From Prostheceraeus crozeri (lineage: Eukaryota > Platyhelminthes > Polycladida > Euryleptidae): 64,000 nt of DNA. Shown piece by piece: positions 1-10,782 of the stretch. The notes beneath the pieces were generated by a model. That model had not been told where the DNA came from, ran no database searches, and saw only the letters and a list, made by a program, of their open reading frames with translations. The DNA is taken from NCBI GenBank assembly GCA_907163375.1, contig CAJQUW010009088.1:1-64000 (forward strand). Reading direction: 5' to 3'. The translations under genes and the position numbers were made by a program. The first letter of the stretch is position 1. The number at the start of each line of letters is the position of its first letter.

Positions 1-3000
1 CCCAACCCCCCCCCCCCCCCCCGTCTCCCCCCCCACGACTACCCCGACAGCACACGACAGCCCCCCCCCCCCCCCGACAGCAATCTTCTAACTTTGGTTC
101 TAGTGAACGGATTTTGTCTTACAGCTACTCGTTTGAAAGAGGAGAAAAAACTGCTCGACGCCATTTTTTGCCGCGAGTCAATCGGACCAGCCGTTCAAAA
201 GTTAGAGCTGTTACAAGATTTTAGGTCGGAGCTCACCTGAAAAAATCCTAAGTGTCAGAGTGGCTTTGTATGGGTAAAATTTTGAAAATTTTCCAAAGTG
301 TGGCATTTCGACCTGGGACCTTCACCAAAACATTTTTCATCAAATTTCTCGGACCCCCCCCCCGACAGCAATCTTCTAACTTTGGTTCTAGTGAACGGAT
401 TTTGTCTTACAGCTACTCGTTTGAAAGAGGAGAAAAAACTGCTCGACGCCATTTTTGCCGCGAGTCAATCGGACCAGCCGTTCAAAAGTTAGAGCTGTTA
501 CAAGATTTTAGGTCGGAGCTCACCTGAAAAAATCCAAAGTGTCAGAGTGGCTTTGTATGGGTAAAATTTTGAAAATTTTCCAAAGTGTGGAATTTCGACC
601 TGGGACCGTCACCAAAACATTTTTCCAAAACATTTTTTTTCATACTGAGACCCCCCCCCCCCCCCCCCCGACAGCAAAATTAAAACTTTTGTTCTAGTGA
701 ACGGATTTTTTCTTAAAGCTACTCGTTTGAAAGAGGAGAAAAAACTGCTCGACGCCATTTTTGCCGCGAGTCAATCGGACCAGCCGTTCAAAAGTTAGAG
801 CTGTTACAAGATTTTAGGTCGGAGCTCACCTGAAAAAATCCTAAGTGTCAGAGTGGCTTTGTATGGGTAAAATTTTGAAAATTTTCCAAAGTGTGGAATT
901 TCGACCTGGGACCTTCACCAAAACATTTTTCATCAAATTTCACTGACCCCCCCCCCCGACAGCAATCTTCTAACTTTGGTTCTAGTGAACGGATTTTGTC
1001 TTACAGCTACTCGTTTGAAAGAGGAGAAAAAACTGCTCGACGCCATTTTTGCCGCGAGTCAATCGGACCAGCCGTTCAAAAGTTAGAGCTGTTACAAGAT
1101 TTTAGGTCGGAGCTCACCTGAAAAAATCCTAAGTGTCAGAGTGGCTTTGTATGGGTAAAATTTTGAAAATTTTCCAAAGTGTGGAATTTCGACCTGGGAC
1201 CTTCACCAAAACATTTTTCATCAAATTTCACTGACCCCCCCCCCCCGACAGCAATCTTCTAACTTTGGTTCTAGTGAACGGATTTTGTCTTACAGCTACT
1301 CGTTTGAAAGAGGAGAAAAAACTGCTCGACGCCATTTTTGCCGCGAGTCAATCGGACCAGCCGTTCAAAAGTTAGAGCTGTTACAAGATTTTAGGTCGGA
1401 GCTCGCTCACCTGAAAAAATCCTAAGTGTCAGAGTGGCTTTGTATGGGTAAAATTTTGAAAATTTTCCAAAGTGTGGAATTTCGACCTGGGACCTTCACC
1501 AAAACATTTTTCATCAAATTTCACTGACCCCCCCCCCCCGACAGCAATCTTCTAACTTTGGTTCTAGTGAACGGATTTTGTCTTACAGCTACTCGTTTGA
1601 AAGAGGAGAAAAAACTGCTCGACGCCATTTTTGCCGCGAGTCAATCGGACCAGCCGTTCAAAAGTTAGAGCTGTTACAAGATTTTAGGTCGGAGCTCACC
1701 TGAAAAAATCCTAAGTGTCAGAGTGGCTTTGTATGGGTAAAATTTTGAAAATTTTCCAAAGTGTGGAATTTCGACCTGGGACCTTCACCAAAACATTTTT
1801 CATCAAATTTCACTGACCCCCCCCCCCCCCCGACAGCAATCTTCTAACTTTGGTTCTAGTGGACGGATTTTGTCTTACAGCTACTCGTTTGAAAGAGGAG
1901 AAAAAACTGCTCGACGCCATTTTTGCCGCGAGTCAATCGGACCAGCCGTTCAAAAGTTAGAGCTGTTACAAGATTTTAGGTCGGAGCTCACCTGAAAAAA
2001 TCCTAAGTGTCAGAGTGGCTTTGTATGGGTAAAATTTTGAAAATTTTCCAAAGTGTGGAATTTCGACCTGGGACCTTCACCAAAACATTTTTCATCAAAT
2101 TTCACTGACCCCCCCCCCCCCCGACAGCAATCTTCTAACTTTGGTTCTAGTGAACGGATTTTGTCTTACAGCTACTCGTTTGAAAGAGGAGAAAAAACTG
2201 CTCGACGCCATTTTTGCCGCGAGTCAATCGGACCAGCCGTTCAAAAGTTAGAGCTGTTACAAGATTTTAGGTCGGAGCTCGCTCACCTGAAAAAATCCTA
2301 AGTGTCAGAGTGGCTTTGTATGGGTAAAATTTTGAAAATTTTCCAAAGTGTGGAATTTCGACCTGGGACCTTCACCAAAACATTTTTCATCAAATTTCAC
2401 GGACCTCCCCCCCCCCGACAGCAATCTTCTAACTTTGGTTCTAGTGAACGGATTTTGTCTTACAGCTACTCGTTTGAAAGAGGAGAAAAAAACTGCTCGA
2501 CGCCATTTTTGCCGCGAGTCAATCGGACCAGCCGTTCAAAAGTTAGAGCTGTTACAAGATTTTAGGTCGGAGCTCACCTGAAAAAATCCTAAGTGTCAGA
2601 GTGGCTTTGTATGGGTAAAATTTTGAAAATTTTCCAAAGTGTGGAATTTCGACCTGGGACCTTCACCAAAACATTTTTCATCAAATTTCACTGACCCCCC
2701 CCCCCCGACAGCAATCTTCTAACTTTGGTTCTAGTGAACGGATTTTGTCTTACAGCTACTCGTTTGAAAGAGGAGAAAAAACTGCTCGACGCCATTTTTG
2801 CCGCGAGTCAATCGGACCAGCCGTTCAAAAGTTAGAGCTGTTACAAGATTTTAGGTCGGAGCTCGCTCACCTGAAAAAATCCTAAGTGTCAGAGTGGCTT
2901 TGTATGGGTAAAATTTTGAAAATTTTCCAAAGTGTGGAATTTCGACCTGGGACCTTCACCAAAACATTTTTCATCAAATTTCACTGACCTCCCCCCCCCG

Positions 3001-6000
3001 ACAGCAATCTTCTAACTTTGGTTCTAGTGAACGGATTTTGTCTTACAGCTACTCGTTTGAAAGAGGAGAAAAAACTGCTCGACGCCATTTTTGCCGCGAG
3101 TCAATCGGACCAGCCGTTCAAAAGTTAGAGCTGTTACAAGATTTTAGGTCGGAGCTCGCTCACCTGAAAAAATCCTAAGTGTCAGAGTGGCTTTGTATGG
3201 GTAAAATTTTGAAAATTTTCCAAAGTGTGGAATTTCGACCTGGGACCGTCACCAAAACATTTTTCATCAAATTTCACTGGCCCCCCCCCCCGACAGCAAT
3301 CTTCTAACTTTGGTTCTAGTGAACGGATTTTGTCTTACAGCTACTCGTTTGAAAGAGGAGAAAAAACTGCTCGACGCCATTTTTGCCGCGAGTCAATCGG
3401 ACCAGCCGTTCAAAAGTTAGAGCTGTTACAAGATTTTAGGTCGGAGCTCGCTCACCTGAAAAAATCCTAAGTGTCAGAGTGGCTTTGTATGGGTAAAATT
3501 TTGAAAATTTTCCAAAGTGTGGAATTTCGACCTGGGACCTTCACCAAAACATTTTTCATCAAATTTCACTGACCCCCCCCCCCGACAGCAATCTTCTAAC
3601 TTTGGTTCTAGTGAACGGATTTTGTCTTACAGCTACTCGTTTGAAAGAGGAGAAAAAACTGCTCGACGCCATTTTTGCCGCGAGTCAATCGGACCAGCCG
3701 TTCAAAAGTTAGAGCTGTTACAAGATTTTAGGTCGGAGCTCACCTGAAAAAATCCTAAGTGTCAGAGTGGCTTTGTATGGGTAAAATTTTGAAAATTTTC
3801 CAAAGTGTGGAATTTCGACCTGGGACCTTCACCAAAACATTTTTCATCAAATTTCACGGACCCCCCCCCCCGACAGCAATCTTCTAACTTTGGTTCTAGT
3901 GAACGGATTTTGTCTTACAGCTACTCGTTTGAAAGAGGAGAAAAAACTGCTCGACGCCATTTTTGCCGCGAGTCAATCGGACCAGCCGTTCAAAAGTTAG
4001 AGCTGTTACAAGATTTTAGGTCGGAGCTCGCTCACCTGAAAAAATCCTAAGTGTCAGAGTGGCTTTGTATGGGTAAAATTTTGAAAATTTTCCAAAGTGT
4101 GTCATTTCGACCTGGGACCTTCACCAAAACATTTTTCATCAAATTTCTCGGACCCCCCCCCCCGACAGCAATCTTCTAACTTTGGTTCTAGTGGACGGAT
4201 TTTGTCTTACAGCTACTCGTTTGAAAGAGGAGAAAAAACTGCTCGACGCCATTTTTGCCGCGAGTCAATCGGACCAGCCGTTCAAAAGTTAGAGCTGTTA
4301 CAAGATTTTAGGTCGGAGCTCACCTGAAAAAATCCTAAGTGTCAGAGTGGCTTTGTATGGGTAAAATTTTGAAAATTTTCCAAAGTGTGTAATTTCGACC
4401 TGGGACCTTCACCAAAACATTTTTCATCAAATTTCTCGGACCCCCCCCCCCCGACAGCAATCTTCTAACTTTGGTTCTAGTGAACGGATTTTGTCTTACA
4501 GCTACTCGTTTGAAAGAGGAGAAAAAACTGCTCGACGCCATTTTTGCCGCGAGTCAATCGGACCAGCCGTTCAAAAGTTAGAGCTGTTACAAGATTTTAG
4601 GTCGGAGCTCACCTGAAAAAATCCTAAGTGTCAGAGTGGCTTTGTATGGGTAAAATTTTGAAAATTTTCCAAAGTGTGGAATTTCGACCTGGGACCTTCA
4701 CCAAAACATTTTTCATCAAATTTCTCGGACCCCCCCCCCCCGACAGCAATCTTCTAACTTTGGTTCTAGTGAACGGATTTTGTCTTACAGCTACTCGTTT
4801 GAAAGAGGAGAAAAAACTGCTCGACGCCATTTTTGCCGCGAGTCAATCGGACCAGCCGTTCAAAAGTTAGAGCTGTTACAAGATTTTAGGTCGGAGCTCA
4901 CCTGAAAAAATCCTAAGTGTCAGAGTGGCTTTGTATGGGTAAAATTTTGAAAATTTTCCAAAGTGTGGCATTTCGACCTGGGACCTTCACCAAAACATTT
5001 TTCATCAAATTTCACTGACCTCCCCCCCCTCGGGAGAACAAGCTTCGATCTTGGCTTCCAGTGGACGGATTTTGTCGTGCAATAGCTCGTTTGAAAGCTA
5101 AGAGTGAGACAAATTCACTGAAAGAATCGGCTTGTTCATATCTGTCTCCGTTTAGATGTGAGGCGCCATTCAAGATTTTAGGTCGTAGCTCACCTGAAAA
5201 AATCCTAAGTGTCAGAGTGGCTTTGTATGGGTAAAATTTTGAAAATTTTCCAAAGTGTGTAATTTCGACCTGGGACCTTCACCAAAACATTTTTCATCAA
5301 ATTTCTCGGACCCCCCCCCCCCGACAGCAATCTTCTAACTTTGGTTCTAGTGAACGGATTTTGTCTTACAGCTACTCGTTTGAAAGAGGAGAAAAAACTG
5401 CTCGACGCCATTTTTGCCGCGAGTCAATCGGACCAGCCGTTCAAAAGTTAGAGCTGTTACAAGATTTTAGGTCGGAGCTCACCTGAAAAAATCCTAAGTG
5501 TCAGAGTGGCTTTGTATGGGTAAAATTTTGAAAATTTTCCAAAGTGTGGCATTTCGACCTGGGACCTTCACCAAAACATTTTTCATCAAATTTCTCGGAC
5601 CCCCCCCCCCGACAGCAATCTTCTAACTTTGGTTCTAGTGAACGGATTTTGTCTTACAGCTACTCGTTTGAAAGAGGAGAAAAAACTGCTCGACGCCATT
5701 TTTGCCGCGAGTCAATCGGACCAGCCGTTCAAAAGTTAGAGCTGTTACAAGATTTTAGGTCGGAGCTCACCTGAAAAAATCCAAAGTGTCAGAGTGGCTT
5801 TGTATGGGTAAAATTTTGAAAATTTTCCAAAGTGTGTAATTTCGACCTGGGACCTTCACCAAAACATTTTTCATCAAATTTCTCGGACCCCCCCCCCCGA
5901 CAGCAATCTTCTAACTTTGGTTCTAGTGGACGGATTTTGTCTTACAGCTACTCGTTTGAAAGAGGAGAAAAAACTGCTCGACGCCATTTTTGCCGCGAGT

Positions 6001-7320
6001 CAATCGGACCAGCCGTTCAAAAGTTAGAGCTGTTACAAGATTTTAGGTCGGAGCTCACCTGAAAAAATCCTAAGTGTCAGAGTGGCTTTGTATGGGTAAA
6101 ATTTTGAAAATTTTCCAAAGTGTGGAATTTCGACCTGGGACCTTCACCAAAACATTTTTCATCAAATTTCTGGGACCCCCCCCCCGACAGCAATCTTCTA
6201 ACTTTGGTTCTAGTGAACGGATTTTGTCTTACAGCTACTCGTTTGAAAGAGGAGAAAAAACTGCTCGACGCCATTTTTGCCGCGAGTCAATCGGACCAGC
6301 CGTTCAAAAGTTAGAGCTGTTACAAGATTTTAGGTCGGAGCTCACCTGAAAAAATCCAAAGTGTCAGAGTGGCTTTGTATGGGTAAAATTTTGAAAATTT
6401 TCCAAAGTGTGTAATTTCGACCTGGGACCTTCACCAAAACATTTTTCATCAAATTTCTCGGACCCCCCCCCCCGACAGCAATCTTCTAACTTTGGTTCTA
6501 GTGGACGGATTTTGTCTTACAGCTACTCGTTTGAAAGAGGAGAAAAAACTGCTCGACGCCATTTTTGCCGCGAGTCAATCGGACCAGCCGTTCAAAAGTT
6601 AGAGCTGTTACAAGATTTTAGGTCGGAGCTCACCTGAAAAAATCCTAAGTGTCAGAGTGGCTTTGTATGGGTAAAATTTTGAAAATTTTCCAAAGTGTGG
6701 AATTTCGACCTGGGACCTTCACCAAAACATTTTTCATCAAATTTCTGGGACCCCCCCCCGACAGCAATCTTCTAACTTTGGTTCTAGTGAACGGATTTTG
6801 TCTTACAGCTACTCGTTTGAAAGAGGAGAAAAAACTGCTCGACGCCATTTTTGCCGCGAGTCAATCGGACCAGCCGTTCAAAAGTTAGAGCTGTTACAAG
6901 ATTTTAGGTCGGAGCTCACCTGAAAAAATCCTAAGTGTCAGAGTGGCTTTGTATGGGTAAAATTTTGAAAATTTTCCAAAGTGTGGCATTTCGACCTGGG
7001 ACCTTCACCAAAACATTTTTCATCAAATTTCACTGACCCCCCCCCCCGACAGCAATCTTCTAACTTTGGTTCTAGTGAACGGATTTTGTCTTACAGCTAC
7101 TCGTTTGAAAGAGGAGAAAAAACTGCTCGACGCCATTTTTGCCGCGAGTCAATCGGACCAGCCGTTCAAAAGTTAGAGCTGTTACAAGATTTTAGGTCGG
7201 AGCTCACCTGAAAAAATCCTAAGTGTCAGAGTGGCTTTGTATGGGTAAAATTTTGAAAATTTTCCAAAGTGTGGCATTTCGACCTGAAACCAAAACATTT
7301 TTCATCAAATTTCACTGACC
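1..7320 (+). repeat. Left terminal satellite array, about 25 units of about 290 bp
   Basis: Head-to-tail units each run from a poly-C tract (about 8-18 C) and GACAGCAATCTTCTAAC to ATTTTTCATCAAATTTC. Successive GACAGCAATC starts fall near 364, 958, 1247, 1540, 1831, 2122, 2417 and so on to 7048, so the period is about 290 bp. Most units are one type (alpha). Diverged beta-type units, marked by TCGGGAGAACAAGCTTCGAT, occur near 5030 and 7330. Units vary mainly in C-tract length, a 4-base GCTC duplication before the CACCTG, and the TTTCACTGA versus TTTCTCGGA ending. The first 75 bases are C-rich and irregular and could be low-quality sequence. The array is inverted relative to 30,692-32,711, so I read it as part of a terminal inverted repeat. 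Confidence 0.92.
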
Positions 7321-7905
7321 CCCCCCCTCGGGAGAACAAGCTTCGATCTTGGCTTCCAGTGGACGGATTTTGTCGTGCAATAGCTCGTTTGAAAGCTAAG
7401 AGTGAGACAAATTCCCTGAAAGAATCGGCTTGTTCATATCTGTCTTCGGTTAGATGTGAGGCGCCATTTAAGATTTTGGGAGACTGTCGAAAAACGACAG
7501 AGTTAGAATTTTGGACGTTTTGGGCTGTAGCGCCAAAACGAGGTATCGGATGGGAAAACGGAGGCCAGATTCGGAATCAGCGTGAAATTCTGCATCAGTA
7601 TGGTGAATTTGAACGCAATCGGAGAGAAAAAGTTTCGCCGACGTCCCCGCCCCGGCACCGATCTTCCAACTTTGGTTCTAAAGATCGTAGAAAGTCGTGC
7701 AATAGCTCGTTTGAAAGCTAAGAGTGAGACAAATTCACTGAAAGAATCGCCTTGTTCATATCTGTCTTCGTTTAGATGTGAGACGCCATTTAAGATTTTG
7801 GGAGATTGACGAAAAACGACGGAGTTAGAATTTCCCAAGAAACAGCTCCAGCGGGCGAATGAAGGCTCAGATTGGTAAACGGAGGCCAGATTTGGAATCA
7901 GCTTG
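7321..7905 (+). repeat. Inner, diverged satellite units at the element boundary
   Basis: A beta-type unit is followed by a further diverged unit starting near 7650. Both share the block ending in TCGTTTGAAAGCTAAGAGTGA and the phrase AGATTTTGGGAGA. The same two units lie at 48,340-48,930 in copy B, so they are a fixed inner part of the element end rather than part of the variable array. Short open frames here are by-products of the repeat. The gradient from homogeneous outer units to diverged inner units is what is expected when homogenisation acts on the array middle. Confidence 0.75.
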
Positions 7906-7915
7906 ATGTTATTGT

Positions 7916-8005
7916 CCAATGAGGATCATCATCCAATGACAATCAAGCATTTCTATATAAATAGCGAGCCTTCCACAGTGAGAATCATTCCATCGTTGAA
8001 TCACA
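7916..8005 (+). promoter_or_regulatory. Left-end promoter with CCAAT boxes and TATA box
   Basis: Two CCAAT sequences (7916-7920 and 7932-7936) precede TATATAAAT (7954-7962). A start site would fall about 30 bases further on, around 7985-7995, ahead of the leader exon. Copy B has the same arrangement at 48,930-49,020. It drives rightward transcription into the first genes. Confidence 0.7.
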
Positions 8006-8141
8006 CGAGTGACGGACGCACATTTTCTCTCTCTCTCTAGTTCCCTATTCTACTCGTATTATCCAACTAAAATAGTAAGTCGCTACTTTCCTCCCTCTCC
8101 TCCCTTGAACGTAAACTTAATACAATTTTTTTCATTTTCAG

Positions 8142-8846
8142 GCATCTACTCCATCTACTGCACTAGTAGGACAAAATGGCGGTCAAACGTTACAAGGTTC
8201 GCTACGATCAGATCATCTACAACTGAGGCCAGTGGAAGAAACAACCAAGGTACATAATCCTACACCGCTACAGCGTAAATTTAAACAAGTCTTGCGTTAT
8301 GACGATCATGGCGTAGTACTCCAAACGGGAATGCTCCCTTCCACGGATGTCAAGATAATGCACAATCAGTATGGGGACTACATACTGATCCCCGTGAGTC
8401 CGTACATTCGCCACCAACTTGATATTATTGAGGAGTACGTGACATTAAATATGGACATTCCTACTCCTCTTGCTCAAGAGTGGAAGGCGAGAGATGACAA
8501 GGATACTCCCTATAGAAAGATTTGGGATGGTAATCAAATTTGCCTACCGGTATCACATTGGTGCACTTACTATAAGGAGGAGGGAGATCATTCAACACCC
8601 ATCACATGCGACGAGCTCGGAGAAGGTACTTGGGATATCCTTTTCAAAGTTAATGGGCTATATTATGGTCGGCATAAGGGTAATAAAATAGCCTCTTTCT
8701 CCATGCATATGGAATCCATCCTATATATTCCAAAACCACCCAACGTGGACGACATAATTGATCAAATCCTTAACAGCAGTGGTACGAAGCGCAAGTCGGA
8801 GAAGAATGCTGCATCAAAACGCAAATCAAAGAAGGAGAATTACTAG
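8142..8846 (+). CDS. First rightward gene: lysine-tailed protein, possibly ssDNA-binding (copy A)
   Basis: The open frame follows a splice acceptor (TTTCATTTTCAG ending at 8141). An internal methionine at 8232 begins the longest ATG-started frame (204 aa). The body is a beta-rich, soluble domain with the phrase WDILFKVNGLYYG near its end. The tail is strongly basic (KRKSEKNAASKRKSKK), which could serve as a nuclear signal or DNA contact. Its place directly behind the left promoter suggests an early gene. An OB-fold ssDNA-binding role is inference from the fold-like pattern only; no family is recognised with certainty. Copy B carries the same gene with a clear two-exon start. Confidence 0.7.
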   Translation, partial: ASTPSTALVGQNGGQTLQGSLRSDHLQLRPVEETTKVHNPTPLQRKFKQVLRYDDHGVVLQTGMLPSTDVKIMHNQYGDYILIPVSPYIRHQLDIIEEYVTLNMDIPTPLAQEWKARDDKDTPYRKIWDGNQICLPVSHWCTYYKEEGDHSTPITCDELGEGTWDILFKVNGLYYGRHKGNKIASFSMHMESILYIPKPPNVDDIIDQILNSSGTKRKSEKNAASKRKSKKENY

Positions 8847-8880
8847 TCCTTTCCTAACTCTACCCTATGACAATTCGCTT

Positions 8881-9006
8881 ATGTGCTTTGAGTGTCGTAG
8901 ACGTGGTCTTATTAGATACACTTTACTTCTTCGTTGCCATCATATCATTTGTGTATTTTGTCGTGAAAAGCATCGATGTAATTCTTCATTTTGTAATATG
9001 TTATAG
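8881..9006 (+). CDS. Mini RING-like zinc protein (copy A)
   Basis: A 41-aa frame from ATG 8881 is almost all zinc ligands: CFEC, then 12 residues later CHHIIC, then FC, then C-x4-C. The spacing C-x2-C-x12-C-H-H-x2-C-x2-C follows the first six positions of a C3HC4 RING, with two more cysteines close behind. The frame is open upstream to 8758, overlapping the tail of the previous gene, so a longer or spliced form is possible. The frame is kept in copy B. RING proteins usually act as ubiquitin ligases; this function is inferred and the domain is unusually short. Confidence 0.5.
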   Translation: MCFECRRRGLIRYTLLLRCHHIICVFCREKHRCNSSFCNML

Positions 9007-9040
9007 AACGTTTCCTTAGATGTGTAAATTTCCGTTTTAG

Positions 9041-9589
9041 GCTTCTATCATCATTTTTATGGATTGTGAGGGTGAACCTGTACAGGAGCTCAGTGCTATT
9101 GCTATGAACAATTGGACATATCAGAATGTTAGTGTCTATCATCAACATGCCAACTGCAATCCCAATGTTGATCAATGGGCGAGAAAACACATTCATGGAC
9201 TTAATCTGAAATATTTGCAAGACTATGGCTTTTCTTGTGAGAGTGCTCTTCTTATTGACTTTAAACGATGGTTAGCTGCTTTCAATGTTATACGCATCTT
9301 CTGTAATAATCCTGGTAAGGAGAGGAAAGTATTTCCCAATCTAATCATTGATGATATTTTGCTCCCACCTTGGGATAGTAGAGTGAATCAACATTATCAT
9401 GAAGTCACGAAACGTTTTAAGGATTTGTCTGTTCCTATTTTGTCTGTTCGTTGTAGTAGCTACGTTCATAGCCAATGCTTCTTTCCTCCTTACCTCAACA
9501 CTGCCAAAGTCCTGTATGGTTATCATTGCTCGCTGTATGATAGTTACCAGCTGTATCTATTTTATCTCTTTCAAACCATTGATTTATAA
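9041..9589 (+). CDS. DEDD exonuclease-like protein (copy A)
   Basis: The frame begins at a splice acceptor (TTCCGTTTTAG ending at 9040). It opens with a hydrophobic strand and D-x-E (SIIIFMDCEGEP then VQELSAI), the classic first motif of DEDD-type 3'-5' exonucleases on the RNase H fold. The first ATG in frame is at 9059. A later segment (ESALLIDFKRWL) could carry a second motif. The remaining acidic motifs are not obvious to me, so the call is tentative. The acceptor phase fits splicing from the upstream ATG leader exon. Proofreading or RNA degradation are possible roles, but neither is shown. Confidence 0.4.
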   Translation, partial: ASIIIFMDCEGEPVQELSAIAMNNWTYQNVSVYHQHANCNPNVDQWARKHIHGLNLKYLQDYGFSCESALLIDFKRWLAAFNVIRIFCNNPGKERKVFPNLIIDDILLPPWDSRVNQHYHEVTKRFKDLSVPILSVRCSSYVHSQCFFPPYLNTAKVLYGYHCSLYDSYQLYLFYLFQTIDL

Positions 9590-9673
9590 TGCATGCTTGT
9601 TACTATTATTCAATAAATGTTACTATGAGAAGAGTTGTTTTCATACAATGGATGGGTTAGATAAAGGGCGATC

Positions 9674-10083
9674 ATGTGTTTCTCAAACGACTGCGGAACA
9701 TTACATTTTCATAGGCAAAGTTTAAAAGGAGCTGTTCAAGATTATGTGATAAATTTTCATAAAGATGAGACCGACATCGAAGCAGTGGTCGATGATGCTA
9801 GCACTCTATTTCTAGAGTTAATGAATACATTCTCTGACAGCATTGTCATGGCGCGATTAGTTGCGAAAATTAAGTTTAGTCATTTTGGAAAGGAAGAGGT
9901 GGAAAGTCGCTCTTTCCATTTTGCTTCTTACTCAATGGAAGTGGTAGATCACCCCGAAGAATTTTTAAAAGACACATGATAAAAATTGCTGAACGTCTTA
10001 ACGCATTTAACCATCATGGTAGCAGTCTAGTGATTGAAGCGATTTCAGATATTCACATTCAACTTTCCATAAAGAAAAATTGA
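9674..10083 (+). pseudogene. 136-aa protein with a polB N-terminal-type module (copy A, broken)
   Basis: This copy is broken; the intact-looking counterpart is at 50,679-51,089. The protein is soluble. It ends in a module with the pattern RLNAFNHHGSS followed by an Ile-rich strand, the same pattern as VDKFNQRDSALIFDG in the N-terminal part of the element's own DNA polymerase. It therefore looks like a free-standing version of that module. Its function is unknown; binding DNA or the replication complex is an inference from the polymerase link. Confidence 0.55.
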
Positions 10084-10085
10084 AA

Positions 10086-10409
10086 ATGCAGTGGTACTTG
10101 ATTGTAGCACAACTGGTTTTCGAGCTATGTCTGCTCACCCTCGAAGTATATTCCTTCTGTACATGCGTCTATTATTTAGAAAAGGCTAGCAAATTCATAT
10201 CTTCAAAAAGACTTGCTATAGACATCAGCAACGGTGAAACTATGTGTTGTGATGTATGTAAGCGAAAGGATGGAAATGAAAAGCGCATCTTCAAGAGATG
10301 TAAGCATTCTTTTTGTCAACGCTGTTTCATACGTAATTGCATTCAACTTTGCCAATGTAACCACTGTGATATTGCTCATTTCGAGTGTCACTTATGTCGC
10401 AATAGTTAG
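10086..10409 (+). CDS. Membrane-anchored RING protein (copy A)
   Basis: From ATG 10,086 the 107-aa product has one hydrophobic segment (about residues 3-30). A cysteine/histidine cluster follows: CCDVC, then about 13 residues, C-x-H-x2-C-x2-C, then C-x-C and C-x2-C pairs to the end (CDIAHFECHLC). This is a C3HC4/RING-variant layout behind a membrane anchor, as in virus-encoded ubiquitin ligases that act on host membrane proteins. The start lies just past the stop of the preceding gene, so the two are tightly packed. E3 activity is inferred. Confidence 0.6.
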   Translation: MQWYLIVAQLVFELCLLTLEVYSFCTCVYYLEKASKFISSKRLAIDISNGETMCCDVCKRKDGNEKRIFKRCKHSFCQRCFIRNCIQLCQCNHCDIAHFECHLCRNS

Positions 10410-10460
10410 TACCTATGCAAATGTGGTAAAGATAGGTTTTAGCAAAGACTAACACGGAAA

Positions 10461-10751
10461 ATGGTGAAAGCAAATCAGCGATACAATGCTATACGACATG
10501 CCAACGATAAATTCATTCATGAAATTATTTCTCATGTCAGAAAGTTGAGGACGAAGAAATTAGCGCCAAAACAACGAAAGTTACTTAAGCGATATGCCAC
10601 AAAATTGCGTTTCATCTCCAATCCTAAAGTCACCCTTCAAAGAAAGAGGAAAACTCTAACACAAAAGGGCGGTTTCCTTTCAGCAATACTTCCAATGATA
10701 GCTCCTGCCGTGGGCAACCTATTGAGTAATATCTTTGGCTCTAAGCGTTAA
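10461..10751 (+). CDS. Small basic virion-type protein with hydrophobic tail (copy A)
   Basis: The product is very rich in Lys and Arg (KLRTKKLAPKQRKLLKRY and KRKRKTLTQKGG-like stretches). It ends in a glycine- and proline-containing hydrophobic patch (GGFLSAILPMIAPAVG) followed by SNIFGSKR. Such small basic proteins with a membrane-active patch are common in Polintons and adintoviruses and are compared with adenovirus core protein X/mu. A DNA-condensing or membrane-penetration role is inferred. The copy B frame starts further upstream with extra basic residues. Confidence 0.6.
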   Translation: MVKANQRYNAIRHANDKFIHEIISHVRKLRTKKLAPKQRKLLKRYATKLRFISNPKVTLQRKRKTLTQKGGFLSAILPMIAPAVGNLLSNIFGSKR

Positions 10752-10782
10752 TTATGCAAATGTTGAGTCTCAAAGTAATAAA

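Noticed and set aside
252-7211. Dozens of 64-91-aa open frames on both strands in the satellite array
   Set aside because: They repeat with the 290-bp unit, exist on both strands at once and change frame with the poly-C tract; they are by-products of the repeat.
1-7320. A CRISPR array
   Set aside because: Units are about 290 bp without unique spacers, and the sequence is eukaryotic.
9399-9725. A 108-aa membrane-type frame overlapping the exonuclease-like gene
   Set aside because: It overlaps the supported frame, and its hydrophobicity follows from the T-rich sequence; the exonuclease frame has the better motif and splice acceptor.
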